A DNA stretch of 64,000 bases. Origin: Mucilaginibacter pineti. GTDB taxonomy: Bacteria > Bacteroidota > Bacteroidia > Sphingobacteriales > Sphingobacteriaceae. Location of the stretch: positions 372,001 to 436,000 of the forward strand of contig NZ_FNAI01000003.1 in NCBI RefSeq assembly GCF_900101875.1, written 5' to 3'. Shown in pieces: positions 1-10,400 of this stretch. Under the pieces are notes generated by a model. The model made no database searches. It saw only the letters and a list, made by a program, of their open reading frames with translations, and had not been told where the DNA came from. Every line of letters starts with the position of its first letter. Positions within the stretch are counted from its first letter, which is position 1. The translations under genes were made by a program, and so were the position numbers.

Positions 1-1
1 T

Positions 2-1132
2 CAAAATGGCAAGCCCGAATCTGAGGGCTGGATGCAGGACGGACAGCACCAGGGCGAATGGTTGTTTTATGATGAAAACGGCAAACTGACAGGCAGGTCA
101 TATTATTTGAATAATGATCTGGATGGTTATAGAGAAAGTTATGACCCCAATGGCAAGAAAAATCTCGAAGAAAAATATCATCTGGGATGGTTGGAAAAAT
201 TGACCCAGTATGATACCTCAGAAAAAGTCATGGCGGTTGATACTTTTCCGAAATGTACAGGAAAGTACAAAATCGTATACCCTGATGGGAAGCTAAAAGC
301 GGAAGGCAACTATATCAATGGCAATTTTGATGGTCCCTTTAAATTATACTACTTTGATGGCTCGGTAGAAAGTAGCTACATCTATAAACGTGGCGATATC
401 GACAGTACTTATACAAGTTATTATTACGGCGGTAAAAAGCACAGTGAGGGCAGCTTTCACTACGGGGAGAAAACCGGCGAGTGGAAGGTTTACGACGAAG
501 ACGGCAGGTTAAGCAGCGTCACTAATTATATTGCTGATGAAACCAACGGCGAAAAAACATACTATTTTGAAACCGGGGTAAAAGATTATGCGGGCAATTA
601 TAAAGCCGGTGTGCTCGCCGGTATTTCAAAAAAATATGACCCCGATGGCAGCCTTGCTTATCAAATAAACTTCAGCAACGATAACGCGATATCTTATTCC
701 TATTTAGGCACCGACGGCAAACTGGTGCCAGATAAACCAATCGATTTTACAAATGGGTTAATTAAAGCATATTTCCAAAACGGAAAGCAATCCCGCGAGT
801 GTACCTATAGTGATGGTTTAAAAAACGGTACCGACGCTATATATTACACCAACGGGCAGTTGCGTTCAACAGATAAGCCGTCATATGGTATGGCAAATGG
901 ACTCACAACTGAATACTATCCGAACGGAAAAATAAAAACGGCTTATTATTATATACTTGACAATCCCGACGGTATTTGTAAAGAGTTTTATGAGAACGGC
1001 AAACTAAAAAAGGAAATTAATTTTATAAATGGTTTAAGCCACGGCATGGTTAAATATTTTAATGAAACTGGCAAGCTAACCAAAACGATGAACTACTACT
1101 ATGGCAACCTTTTATCTGTTAAAACCGAGTAA
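2..1132 (+). CDS. YwqK/MORN-variant repeat protein, 5' end outside window
   Basis: The reading frame is open from the first bases of the window: codons from position 2 already spell a repeat unit (QNGKPESEGW), so the ATG at 32 is probably internal and the true start lies to the left. The protein is built almost wholly from repeats of about 20-25 residues of the type 'YY-NGKLK-E--Y-NG--DG', as in YwqK-type antitoxin-like / MORN-variant proteins. Such repeats form beta-hairpins; the family's biochemical role is mostly unknown, and the antitoxin label of some members should not be carried over. The 3' end overlaps the next gene by 32 bases, which suggests translational coupling with the two transglutaminase-fold genes downstream. 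Any signal peptide lies outside the window. Confidence 0.8.
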   Translation, partial: QNGKPESEGWMQDGQHQGEWLFYDENGKLTGRSYYLNNDLDGYRESYDPNGKKNLEEKYHLGWLEKLTQYDTSEKVMAVDTFPKCTGKYKIVYPDGKLKAEGNYINGNFDGPFKLYYFDGSVESSYIYKRGDIDSTYTSYYYGGKKHSEGSFHYGEKTGEWKVYDEDGRLSSVTNYIADETNGEKTYYFETGVKDYAGNYKAGVLAGISKKYDPDGSLAYQINFSNDNAISYSYLGTDGKLVPDKPIDFTNGLIKAYFQNGKQSRECTYSDGLKNGTDAIYYTNGQLRSTDKPSYGMANGLTTEYYPNGKIKTAYYYILDNPDGICKEFYENGKLKKEINFINGLSHGMVKYFNETGKLTKTMNYYYGNLLSVKTE

Positions 1133-3041
1133 GCTGTATTTTCTGTTGTTATTGGTGTTTCTTTCATTAGCATCGGGCATAACAAAAGCGCAGGATCTTG
1201 AAACTTTACGCAAGCAATTTCCCGATGAAAAGGCCGTAATGTTAAACCGTGTATATGAGTATAACATTGATTTAAAGAACGGCGAGCCTTATGTAGAAAG
1301 TAAAGAGCTTCAGCAAATGGAATATTTGTTGGGCAGTGCTACTGCTTACATGGGCAAATTTGGTTTTTCGCATAGCGATTTTCACAAATTGGCATCATAT
1401 GAAGCGTTTACTCAAACACCCGATAATAAAAAACTAAAGGTCAGCGATTTTAAAACCAATAGCGATAAAGAAAGCTTTGTATTTTATGACGATGTAAAAG
1501 AAACAACCTTCTATTTCCCTGGGGTTGAGCCCGGGGCTATAGGAAACTTACAGGTATCATGGTTTGACAAAGACCCGCACCTGCTATCACCATTTTATTT
1601 TACTGGTAACGTGCCGACATTAAACAGCGAAGTAAAATTAACTGTTTCTAAGGATATTACATTAAAATACCAGCTTTTTGGTCTGGATACTGCCAACATA
1701 GCAGTTAATGTAAAAAGCGACCGGCATAATAATATTTATACATTTCAATACAAGAACTGCCCTTCTGATAAGAGCTATGACAATGCTCCAGGTTTCGCCT
1801 GGTACTCGCCACACGTTGTTTTTTATATAGTAGATTATAAGAATAGCCAGGGTGCCCGCACGTCATATCTGTCCAATGCCAAAGATTTATACCAGCTGAG
1901 TTATAATTACCTAAAGGCCATAAATAACCAAACCACACCCGAACTTAAGCATATTGTAGATTCCCTTACCAAAGGTGTAACCGCTGAAGAAACCAAGGCA
2001 AGGAATATTTATGCATGGGTTCAAAAGAACATTAAGTATGTGGCCTTTGAAGATGGCATGGGTGGCTTTATACCGCGCGACGCAGGCTTGGTATGCAACA
2101 GGCGATTTGGTGATTGTAAAGACATGGCCAGCATCCTTACCGAAATGCTTAATACTGCCGGCGTAAAGGCATATTTTACCTGGATAGGCACCCGTGATTT
2201 GCCCTACAGTTTCACTAAAACCCCTTTGCCGTTGGTAAGTAATCATATGATATGCACCATTAAGTTAAATGATAAGTTTATCTTTTTAGATGGTACAGAC
2301 CCAACCTGTGTTTTTGGCACACCGCCATCGGCCATACAGGATAAAGAGGCTATGATAGCTGTTAACGAAAAAGAATTCCAGATATTGAAAGTGCCGGTTA
2401 TTGAAAAAAGCAAAAATGTTTTGGTTGATTCTACCTGGATAGAACTAACACAAAACGGTATCAAGGGTCGTGTAAAAAAAGACTTCAGCGGATATTTTGC
2501 CACCCAAATGCACGGCAGGCTTATTTACTGGGATAAAAAGAACATGGATGAGATCATGGAAGGGTTGTTTGAACGGGGATCTAACAAATTTAAGCTCGAT
2601 ACCTTCAATATAGACAGAAAAAAAACCGCGGGGGAGTTTTCTATGTCGGCCAATTTTAGTTTGCCTGATTATGCCAAAAAACTGGGCGATGAATATTATT
2701 TAAACCTCAATCTTTTTAAGTTTTTCCAAAACGCGCATATCGATTACCCCAAACGGAAAACGCCAATTGAGCATGACTTTAATTTTGAAACCAAATACGT
2801 AACCCTGCTTAAAGTACCCGATGGTTATAAGGTTTCTTATTTACCGCAAAGCAAAACATTCCACAATAAAACATGGGGGTTTGATTTGAAGTATGAACAA
2901 AAAGGAAAGTATGTTATACTAACCCAGGAGTTTGATAACGATACCCTGATGACCACAAACGACGAATTTGAACAATGGAATAAAGTTCTTGAAACACTAT
3001 TCCCATTATATAAAGAAACCCTAAGCCTTACAAAAATTTAA
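1101..3041 (+). CDS. Exported DUF3857/transglutaminase-like protein, triad intact
   Basis: A 646-residue protein with an N-terminal signal peptide (hydrophobic residues about 12-27, ending near ITKAQ), so it should act in the periplasm or at the cell surface. An N-terminal beta-rich DUF3857-type region is followed by a transglutaminase-like core. The catalytic Cys is in FGDCKD (C339), the His in NHMIC (H382) and the Asp in LDGTDP (D397), a complete papain-like triad. Members of this fold act as proteases, amidases or cross-linkers; the substrate here cannot be read from the sequence. The start at 1101 is chosen because it gives a complete signal peptide, although it lies inside the previous gene. 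The next gene follows after 4 bases. Confidence 0.85.
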   Translation: MATFYLLKPSKLYFLLLLVFLSLASGITKAQDLETLRKQFPDEKAVMLNRVYEYNIDLKNGEPYVESKELQQMEYLLGSATAYMGKFGFSHSDFHKLASYEAFTQTPDNKKLKVSDFKTNSDKESFVFYDDVKETTFYFPGVEPGAIGNLQVSWFDKDPHLLSPFYFTGNVPTLNSEVKLTVSKDITLKYQLFGLDTANIAVNVKSDRHNNIYTFQYKNCPSDKSYDNAPGFAWYSPHVVFYIVDYKNSQGARTSYLSNAKDLYQLSYNYLKAINNQTTPELKHIVDSLTKGVTAEETKARNIYAWVQKNIKYVAFEDGMGGFIPRDAGLVCNRRFGDCKDMASILTEMLNTAGVKAYFTWIGTRDLPYSFTKTPLPLVSNHMICTIKLNDKFIFLDGTDPTCVFGTPPSAIQDKEAMIAVNEKEFQILKVPVIEKSKNVLVDSTWIELTQNGIKGRVKKDFSGYFATQMHGRLIYWDKKNMDEIMEGLFERGSNKFKLDTFNIDRKKTAGEFSMSANFSLPDYAKKLGDEYYLNLNLFKFFQNAHIDYPKRKTPIEHDFNFETKYVTLLKVPDGYKVSYLPQSKTFHNKTWGFDLKYEQKGKYVILTQEFDNDTLMTTNDEFEQWNKVLETLFPLYKETLSLTKI

Positions 3042-3045
3042 AATA

Positions 3046-5016
3046 ATGATCAAACAAACTTTGTGCTTATTAATAGTTTTACTATCAGTTAATTACGTAC
3101 ATGCCCAAGCCGTTCCAATTGAAAAAGAAAAATGGACTGAAAAGCCAGTCATACATAAAATTGATAGTAAATATGATAAAGAATCGGCGGTGATACTTTT
3201 GGATAAAAGAGGCGTTGAATTTACCGATGAATCAAAAGATATGATCAATGAATATTATACAGCTCATAAGATCATTCACATCAACGACGATAAAGGGATC
3301 GAAAGCTTTAATAAAATATATCTCGGAATAAGCGAAAACGCCGATATCGTTGAAATTAAGGCTCGTAATATACTTCCTAACGGAAAAATAATAGAGTTAA
3401 ATAAAAACGACATTAAAGACATCAAGGACAAGAATGATAATATTTATAAAATTTTCGCAATGGATGGACTGGAGAAAGGCTGCGAGGTGGAATATTATTA
3501 TACTTTTAAAAAAACAACATCATTTTTCGGCCGTGAAATAGTACAACAAAATTTCCCCATACTGGAAAGCTCCTTCCAGATCATTGCACCCAAACGTTTA
3601 AAATTTGATATTAAGCCATATAATTTTATCGTTCCTGTTACAGACACCGTTGTTGACGGAAAACGAATAGCAAAGTGCGCCTTTAAAGATACACAGGGCG
3701 CCGACGAAGAAAAATACGCTAATTACTATGCAAACTTGCGGAGGCTTGAATACAAACTATCTTACAATGAGGTAAATGCCACCGGCGAACGTCTTTTTAA
3801 CTGGAACTCGCTGGCAAAAAAGATATATGTTTTGTATTCCGATAATTCTGAAAAGGAAATAAAAGAAATTGCTGATCTTATTAAAAAAAACGGTTGGGAT
3901 GCCCTTGGCGATGAAACTGCCAAAATAACTGCCGTTGAAAATTATATCAAAAAGACTTTTTCATATAACGAAGGTTTGAAAAACGAGGATGAAAATGTTG
4001 TTGAAAGGATCATTCAAAATAAAAACGCCGGTACTGTAGGTATTATGCGCCTTTATGGCGGAATATTTCAGGCGCTTAATATAAAATACCATTTCGTACT
4101 AACCGGCAGCCGCGATAAGTTTTTTATTGATAAGGAATTTGAAAACTGGGACAATTGCGACTATCCCATATTTTATTTCCCTGCCGAAAATAAATTTCTT
4201 GCGCCCACCAGGCCAGACATGCGGTATCCCTGGATATATTCCTTATGGGGCGCAACCAACGGTCTCTATTGCAAACGTACCACACTCGGTACATTCTCAA
4301 CGGCGATAGCCGAAGTAAAGGAAATTCCGTTGGAAAATTACAGTAAGTCAGCACAGAATATTGAGGCCAAAATGGTTTTTACCAATGACCTTGATTCATT
4401 GAACATAGATGAAAAACAACTTTTTACAGGGTACGCATCTACCGGTTACAGAAATGCTTTTAACTTTTCAAATGAAGATCAAAAGAAAGATATAATTAAA
4501 GATATAACCCAAAGATATTCCAATTCAGAGAACCTCTTATTTTCTGAAGTTTTAAACCTGCCGTTTGAAAGCCAAAGCAGCAACTTACCCGTTATTATAC
4601 ATACAAAAGCAAAAACAGGTGCTTTAATAGAACGGGCAGGCAGTAAACTGCTTTTGAAGATTGGGATGGCTATAGGCCCGCAGGTAGAAATGTACCAGCA
4701 AAAAACAAGACAGGAACCGGTAGATATGGATTTTGGCCACGTCGAGGAAAGAAACCTTGAAGTTACTATTCCTGAAGGATATACGATAAAAAATTTGAGC
4801 GATCTGAAAATCAACCAAACCTATAAAGATAATGGCGAATTAACAATGGGTTTTGTATCTGATTATGAGCTAAAAGGTAATCAACTTGTTATTCATATTA
4901 TGGAAGAATACAGAAAAACGCTTTACCCTATAACCCAGTTTGCTGACTTCAGAAAGATCATCAATGCATCTTCAGATTTTAATAAGGTTGTTTTAGTGCT
5001 CGAGAAAAAATCGTAG
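3046..5016 (+). CDS. Exported DUF3857 protein with degenerate transglutaminase domain
   Basis: A 656-residue protein with a signal peptide (residues 1-20, ending VHAQ), a DUF3857 region and a transglutaminase-like region around residues 280-400. Aligned by eye with its upstream neighbour, the segment that should read GDCKD reads GTVGI (V331 at the Cys position), the His-containing stretch reads WDNCDY, and the Asp-containing stretch reads LAPTRPD. All three triad positions therefore appear lost, and the domain is probably not catalytic. It follows its active-looking partner by 4 bases, so the pair may work together, for example as catalytic and binding subunits; that is inference. No hairpin terminator is evident directly after the stop. 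Confidence 0.85.
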   Translation: MIKQTLCLLIVLLSVNYVHAQAVPIEKEKWTEKPVIHKIDSKYDKESAVILLDKRGVEFTDESKDMINEYYTAHKIIHINDDKGIESFNKIYLGISENADIVEIKARNILPNGKIIELNKNDIKDIKDKNDNIYKIFAMDGLEKGCEVEYYYTFKKTTSFFGREIVQQNFPILESSFQIIAPKRLKFDIKPYNFIVPVTDTVVDGKRIAKCAFKDTQGADEEKYANYYANLRRLEYKLSYNEVNATGERLFNWNSLAKKIYVLYSDNSEKEIKEIADLIKKNGWDALGDETAKITAVENYIKKTFSYNEGLKNEDENVVERIIQNKNAGTVGIMRLYGGIFQALNIKYHFVLTGSRDKFFIDKEFENWDNCDYPIFYFPAENKFLAPTRPDMRYPWIYSLWGATNGLYCKRTTLGTFSTAIAEVKEIPLENYSKSAQNIEAKMVFTNDLDSLNIDEKQLFTGYASTGYRNAFNFSNEDQKKDIIKDITQRYSNSENLLFSEVLNLPFESQSSNLPVIIHTKAKTGALIERAGSKLLLKIGMAIGPQVEMYQQKTRQEPVDMDFGHVEERNLEVTIPEGYTIKNLSDLKINQTYKDNGELTMGFVSDYELKGNQLVIHIMEEYRKTLYPITQFADFRKIINASSDFNKVVLVLEKKS

Positions 5017-5240
5017 TGCCGATCCAGCCGAGGCAGAGCTGCTGCGTTCGGCCCCGGGGAACGCCGGATATGGTCAACGATGTTCCGCACTGGTCATCCA
5101 CCTGAACGCCCCAGTCAAACATGGCTTTGAGCACAGGGATGAGTGTTTTCTCCCGTGTGCTTAGTTCATATTCCGCGCGCGGTGGTTTCTGCTGGTACTC
5201 ACGGCAAATGATGAGGCCGTCCTCTTCCAGTCGCCGGGCA
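4979..5240 (-). pseudogene. HxlR-family regulator remnant, N-terminus missing
   Basis: On the reverse strand a frame carries the second half of an HxlR-type winged helix: RRLEEDGLIICREY, PPRAEYELS, then LIPVLKAMFDWG. This matches the family pattern of a wing followed by the dimerisation helix. The first half, with helix 1 and the recognition helix, is absent: upstream of RRLEEDGL the sequence turns into the tail of an SDR gene on the other strand. The C-terminal end is unclear, and the frame runs into the 3' end of the preceding gene. A protein lacking its recognition helix should not bind DNA. The local base composition is richer in GC than the preceding gene. Confidence 0.7.
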
Positions 5241-5356
5241 AAATGGCTGAACCCCAAGAGATAGCCGAGTTGGTAAACTTCCTGGTACCGCCCGCCGCCT
5301 CCTACATTACCGGTGCTAATTATATCATTGATGGCGGCAATCTCCCTGTGGTTTAG
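5240..5356 (+). pseudogene. Short-chain dehydrogenase C-terminal remnant
   Basis: Forward-strand codons ending at the TAG at 5354 read QEIAELVNFL, SYITGANYIIDGG, then NLPVV and stop. This is the typical last 35-40 residues of a classical SDR (the PEEIA...FL-S--ASYITG---DGG ending). No Rossmann motif or YxxxK motif is present upstream; instead the sequence runs into the inverted hxlR remnant. hxlR and SDR genes are often divergent neighbours, so this looks like such a pair whose middle (both N-termini and the shared promoter) was deleted. Too short to be functional. Confidence 0.75.
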
Positions 5357-5797
5357 ATAAACATAAATCGGTTCGAAGTAAAAATTAGCAAATGAATTTT
5401 AGTTGGAGAAAGCCTCTTTTAGTCGCAAATTCAAAACTGTACATACAAAAATTGATCAAATTTAAGGCCCTTAAATAGATTAATTCGAAACCATTAACTC
5501 AGGAATAACCTTTCAACCAACGAGCTGCTAACAATCAAAAATGCCTCATACAATATGTTTGAAGGTTAAAATAACAATACCAAGTTTGCCAACAACCTTA
5601 AATCATGCAGAAAAAGGTTCGAAATTTGTACAGGTAGGGCGACAACAAGCGATATCAAATCAAAACCCTGTAAATTAGTTGATTTACAGGGTTTTGTGCT
5701 TTGTAGCCCTCCTTGTAAATATCAAAAAATCGCATAGTTTCTCAACCTGTTGCTACCGGTTGATGAAGTATTGACGGAATATGATTGTGAAAAACAT
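5357..5797. other. Intergenic region, no gene seen
   Basis: About 440 bases of AT-rich sequence between the SDR relic and the terminator of the reverse susC-susD operon. I see no convincing reading frame, tRNA or promoter. The only clear structure is a perfect 15-bp inverted repeat at 5661-5696, listed separately. Confidence 0.6.
5661..5696. terminator. Perfect 15-bp stem-loop, terminator-like
   Basis: The arms CAAAACCCTGTAAAT (5661-5675) and ATTTACAGGGTTTTG (5682-5696) pair perfectly around a 6-base loop. The A-tract and T-tract lie inside the stem, so it could work as a bidirectional terminator. Its distance from both flanking genes leaves open a different role, such as a site recognised by a recombinase. 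Confidence 0.45.
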
Positions 5798-5832
5798 AAA
5801 AAAAGCCTGATAAATGAATATCAGGCTTTTTT
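5798..5832 (-). terminator. Intrinsic terminator of the susC-susD operon
   Basis: The arms AAAAAAGCCTGATA and TATCAGGCTTTTTT pair around a 6-base loop, just downstream of the susD stop on the reverse strand. The U-tract is correctly placed for reverse transcription; the symmetric A/T tracts make it potentially bidirectional. Confidence 0.8.
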
Positions 5833-5849
5833 ATCAAATTTTGAATAAA

Positions 5850-7472
5850 TTAATATCCCGGGTTTTGTACAAGATTGGCGTTAGCTGTTAACTGCCTTTG
5901 AGGGATAGGGAAAATTGTAAGTGTGCTTTTGTTTGTGGGGGTATGATCCCACCACGAGGCTGTTGTGAATTTGCCAAAGCGGATAAGGTCTGTACGTCTT
6001 TTTCCTTCAAATATAAACTCACGGCCACGTTCTGCTAATAGCTCATCCATAGTAAGCGTAGCGGTAGTATAGGCTTCCGTTGCCCAGTCTGAAGTGCTAA
6101 ATGCACGCTTACGGGTGGCATTTATCAGGGTAACGGCTTCAGATGTAGCTGTTCCGCCTGCCTGGCGCATTAAAGCTTCGGCTTTATAAAAATAAATATC
6201 CGTTAAACGATATAATACCCAGTCGTTACTCCAGTAATTTGGATCGGTAGATGGTCCCGGAACATATTTATTGAAACGGGCTCCGCTATTTTCTTCGCCT
6301 GTATTCATATTTGAGGTTGTTCCACCTTCGCTGTTTCTGCGGATGTTATCAACAAACACCAATGGTTGGTCTTTATATTCATAACCTCCAACCACTACTT
6401 TGGTTGAATCACCATAATAGTGCTGAAGACCTATCAGCATCCAGGTTTTTTTACGCAGGTCTTTGTCTTCAAACTGATCATAAGCACTTGGTATAACCAC
6501 CACGCCATCATTTCCATTTTGTGATCCGCCGTATATGTATTTTTGATTAAAGTGAAAATAATCGCTATTCCAGCCACAGAAGGTTGTGGTAAGTTGGTTA
6601 TTGTAAGCTAATACAAAAAGGTTTTCCTTTGATTTAGTGGTATTGGTATTTAAAAAAGGATCGGTTATTTTAGTATCAAGTGCTGCAGTGCCCTGCTGCC
6701 CCCCAGTAGCACCAGACATTACCTTATCACAGGCTGCAATACAATCTGCCCAACGCTCTGTACCTGTCCACACTTCCGCATTAAGATACAATTCAGCCAG
6801 CATAGCGTAACCTGCGGCTTGTGTTACACGGCCAACTAACTGACCGGAAAGCACTGGTAACTTATCTACGTTTTCTTTAAGTTCGCTTTCAATAAAGGCA
6901 AATACTTCTGCCCTTTTTTTGGTAGGGGGGCTTAACGGTTCACCCACCACTGTAACAACCGGGATATTACCATACAGATCCATTAGTTTCATATATGACC
7001 AAGCCCTGAATACTTTAAGTTCTGCAACATAAGCATCTCTCTGTTCGGCCGTGATACCCATTTTAGCAAGATCGGTTTCCTGTATTCGCTTAATAGGGTC
7101 ATTACAGTAACCAATTCCTGTATATATTAAGTTCCAGGGATTTCCAATATTATCCTCGTCAGGATTCCATGTACTATAATGCAGGCGTATCCAATCGCCA
7201 TTATCATAACCATGAACCCCTTTTACCGGCCATGCCAGCTGATCTGCAGCCAGTTCATTCAATCGGTAAAAGCTTTGCTGTCCTGTAGGGGCAGACCAGG
7301 CCCCTGCATGGGTATAGGGCCTTAGCACAGCAGATAATACTTCACCTTTTCCATTGTAAAAATCGTCGGCAATTATTTGACTGTAAGCCTTTTCATTAAG
7401 TTTGGTACAAGCACTGCCAAGTAAGCATAACGCCATTAAAAGCGTACCTGTTAATTTATAATATGTTTTCAT
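5850..7472 (-). CDS. RagB/SusD-family nutrient-uptake lipoprotein
   Basis: A 540-residue outer-membrane lipoprotein. The signal peptide ends in a lipobox (LLGSAC, Cys22). The body has SusD features: TPR-like helices (IKRIQETDLAKMG, ELKVFRAWSYMKLMDLYGNIP) and the C-terminal ending in which a helix with 'LLAERGREFIFEGKRRTDLIRFG' precedes 'FPIPQRQLTANANLVQNPGY'. SusD proteins sit on SusC as a lid that binds the substrate. The gene lies 10 bases after susC and ends just before a terminator, so the two form an operon. The ligand cannot be inferred: no glycosidase, peptidase or sigma factor is adjacent. Confidence 0.93.
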   Translation of the reverse strand: MKTYYKLTGTLLMALCLLGSACTKLNEKAYSQIIADDFYNGKGEVLSAVLRPYTHAGAWSAPTGQQSFYRLNELAADQLAWPVKGVHGYDNGDWIRLHYSTWNPDEDNIGNPWNLIYTGIGYCNDPIKRIQETDLAKMGITAEQRDAYVAELKVFRAWSYMKLMDLYGNIPVVTVVGEPLSPPTKKRAEVFAFIESELKENVDKLPVLSGQLVGRVTQAAGYAMLAELYLNAEVWTGTERWADCIAACDKVMSGATGGQQGTAALDTKITDPFLNTNTTKSKENLFVLAYNNQLTTTFCGWNSDYFHFNQKYIYGGSQNGNDGVVVIPSAYDQFEDKDLRKKTWMLIGLQHYYGDSTKVVVGGYEYKDQPLVFVDNIRRNSEGGTTSNMNTGEENSGARFNKYVPGPSTDPNYWSNDWVLYRLTDIYFYKAEALMRQAGGTATSEAVTLINATRKRAFSTSDWATEAYTTATLTMDELLAERGREFIFEGKRRTDLIRFGKFTTASWWDHTPTNKSTLTIFPIPQRQLTANANLVQNPGY

Positions 7473-7482
7473 TATAGTATGT

Positions 7483-10400
7483 TTAAAAACCTACGTTTAA
7501 TCCTAATGTTATTGTTCTTGTACGGGGGTATGTACCATGATTTTCTACACCTGGTGCTAAACCTGTATCCTCTATTTCAGGGTCTACACCTTTGTAACTG
7601 GTTATTGTTGCCAGGTTTTTGCCGGATGCATATACCCTTAAGTTTCTGATGTATTTGGTTTTGAAATTAAAGTTATAGCCGAGGGTGATGTTATCCACTT
7701 TAACAAAGCTGCCGTTTTCAAGATAGTAATCTGAATACTGGTAAGATCCGTTTAAATCCTTATGAGTAGTTGTAGCAGATTTAAGCACATTATTTGGTAA
7801 GGCCACCTGGTTCCCGTAAGAAAGTTCGGTTGTATTTAATATGCTGTATCCAAATTTTCCCCTTAAGAAAATAGTAAGATCAAGATTTTTATATCTGAAA
7901 CTGTTGGTTAATGAGGCGTAATATTTAGGGATACCATTTTTACCCAGATCAACTTTATCTGTATTGGTAATTTCATCTACTCCTACTTTTGTAACACCAT
8001 CAGCCTTGTAGAATAACCAATCACCATCGGGAGTAAAACCAGCGAATTTGTGACCGAAAAATTCCCCCAGTTTGCCACCAGGATAGGTACGTATAGCATT
8101 ACCCAAAGCGCCGTTACCATTAATACCGGCATATTCCCTGTAAGGGATATTGTACAAATCATTGGAAAAACTGATCAGCTTATTGCTTTGCGTACTTGCT
8201 GTAATGGTTGCAGAATAAGAAAAATCCTTTTTGTTCACTATCTGCCCGGTTAAAGCAAGTTCAATCCCTTTGTTTTGTATGGAACCAACATTTGTAAAAA
8301 TTGTTGATTGAATAAAAGGAGGTAACTGGGTATCATAGTTTTCCAGAAGATCAGTGGTTTTTCTGTTATAAACATCCAATGTACCGCTTATCGCGTTGTT
8401 AAATAAGCCAAAGTCTAAACCAATGTTCAACTCCTTTTTCTTTTCCCAGCGAAGATCCAGGTTTCGATTATGATCTGGTCCGTAGGTTTGTCTCCAGGTT
8501 TCTCCTCCAGCCGCATCAATGTTTGTTATGTAGGGGTTACCGGTATTAAGGGTTACAAGAGATTGGTAGTTAGGGAATCCCTGGTTACCTGTAATTCCAT
8601 AACCGGCCCTTAACTTAAGGTTGCTCAAAAAGGTAACACTTTTCATGAAATCTTCTCTGGTGATATTCCAGCCTAATGATACAGCCGGAAAACTACCCCA
8701 TTTATGATTAGCACCAAATTTTGATGATCCTTCACGCCTGAATACAAACTGAGCCAGATACTTGTCTTCATAATTGTAATTCACCCTTCCAAAAAATGCA
8801 ATTAGTCTGTTGTCTTCTTTGAAACTATTTAAACTTGATTTACCATCAAGAAGAAATGTTCCGGCAGTTAGGTTATTTTCCCCGAAACCATCATTTGGAA
8901 AACCAGCATTTTGACCAGAAAAAGATTCCGTTACGTTGTATTGGTAGCTATAACCGGCAATGGCATTAATATTATGTTTTTTACCTATTACAGTGTTATA
9001 TTCCAACGTTGGCTCTACCGCGTAGTTCTTTTCCAGGTAACTTCCCTTGCTGGCATAGCCGGTACTATCTATAGCGGCACCATTTAATGAGCCTCTTTGA
9101 GAGTCCCTTGAGTTAGAGTCCCAGTACTGATTATCCACGTAAGAATTTCGCTGTATCGACCCAAAAATACTGGCTTTTAAACCCGGTATAATATCAAGTG
9201 TGGTCTTAACGTCGGTTGAGGTAGTTTGCTGATCGCGTGTACTCTTTTCCTGGTTAAGCCTTGCGAGTTGGTTGGCATAGGTAGGATCTTCATAATAAGT
9301 GCCATCCGGATTATACAACGGCGTGGTTGGGTTTTCTACCAGTGCGCTTTCAAAACTTGTACCACCACCAAGCAAATTGGCTTTATTGGTATTGGTAGCT
9401 AAATTGATTTGAGTATTCAACTTACCTTGTATTGCTTTTTGAGTAAAGCTAATACGTGTGCCGTAATTAACCCTGCCATTTTGTAAGGCAATACCATTTA
9501 AATCATTGTAAAATACAGAGGCGCGGAAAGTGGAGTTTTCGCTACCTCCGGAAAAAGCGATGTTATGATACTGGCTCAAGTTACTTTTATCCAATAACTG
9601 ATCATAAAAGTCGTTTGAGCTGCCAAGATCATATTGTTTAGCAATTTTTCCGCTGGCGATAAGTGACCGATAGCCGGCTGCATCCAGAAAGTCGGGTTTT
9701 TTCAATAAGAAATCTCTTGAAAAATAGGTAGAGTAATCAACCGACGTTGCACCTTTTTTACCTTTTTTGGTGGTAACCAAAATTACACCTCCATTGGCAC
9801 GAGTACCATAAATAGCGGCCGCAGATCCATCTTTCAGTACCGACATTGATTCGATATCATCCTGTTGTAACAGATCAAGGTTACCACCGGGAATACCATC
9901 AATAACAATTAGCGGTCCGTTATTTCCAACTATAGAGGTTACACCCCTTAACTGGATAGAAGGGCCTGAGTTAGGATCGTTACCGCCATTACGGGTGATG
10001 GTTAAACCTGCAACCTTACCTTGAACAAGATCAAGAGGGTTACGGGCGCCACCCTGGTTAAAATCCTTTGCTTTAACATTGGTTACTGCCGAGGTAAGCT
10101 CTTCGCGCTTTTGCGTTCCGTAGCCTACTACTACCACCTCTTTTAAAGAGTTGGATGATTCGGCCATACTTACATTAACAGTACTCTTGCCGCTAACAGG
10201 TATTTCCTGAGAATCGAAACCTAAATAGGAGAATACAAGTATCGCTTTATCATCTACGTTTATGGTAAATTTACCGTTTGCGTCGGCAATTGCGCCTTGT
10301 GTGGTTGAACCCTTAACCTTAATGGTTACGCCAGGCAGGATTTCGCCTTTTGCATCGGTAATAACGCCCGATACAGGCTTTGCCGCGGCAACAGTTGGGG

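Noticed and set aside
5600..5640. Possible tRNA 3' end or integrase attachment site (AGGTTCGAAATTTG)
   Set aside because: The GGTTCGA core recalls a T-arm, but no complementary stem, acceptor or anticodon arm is present and no integrase gene is nearby.
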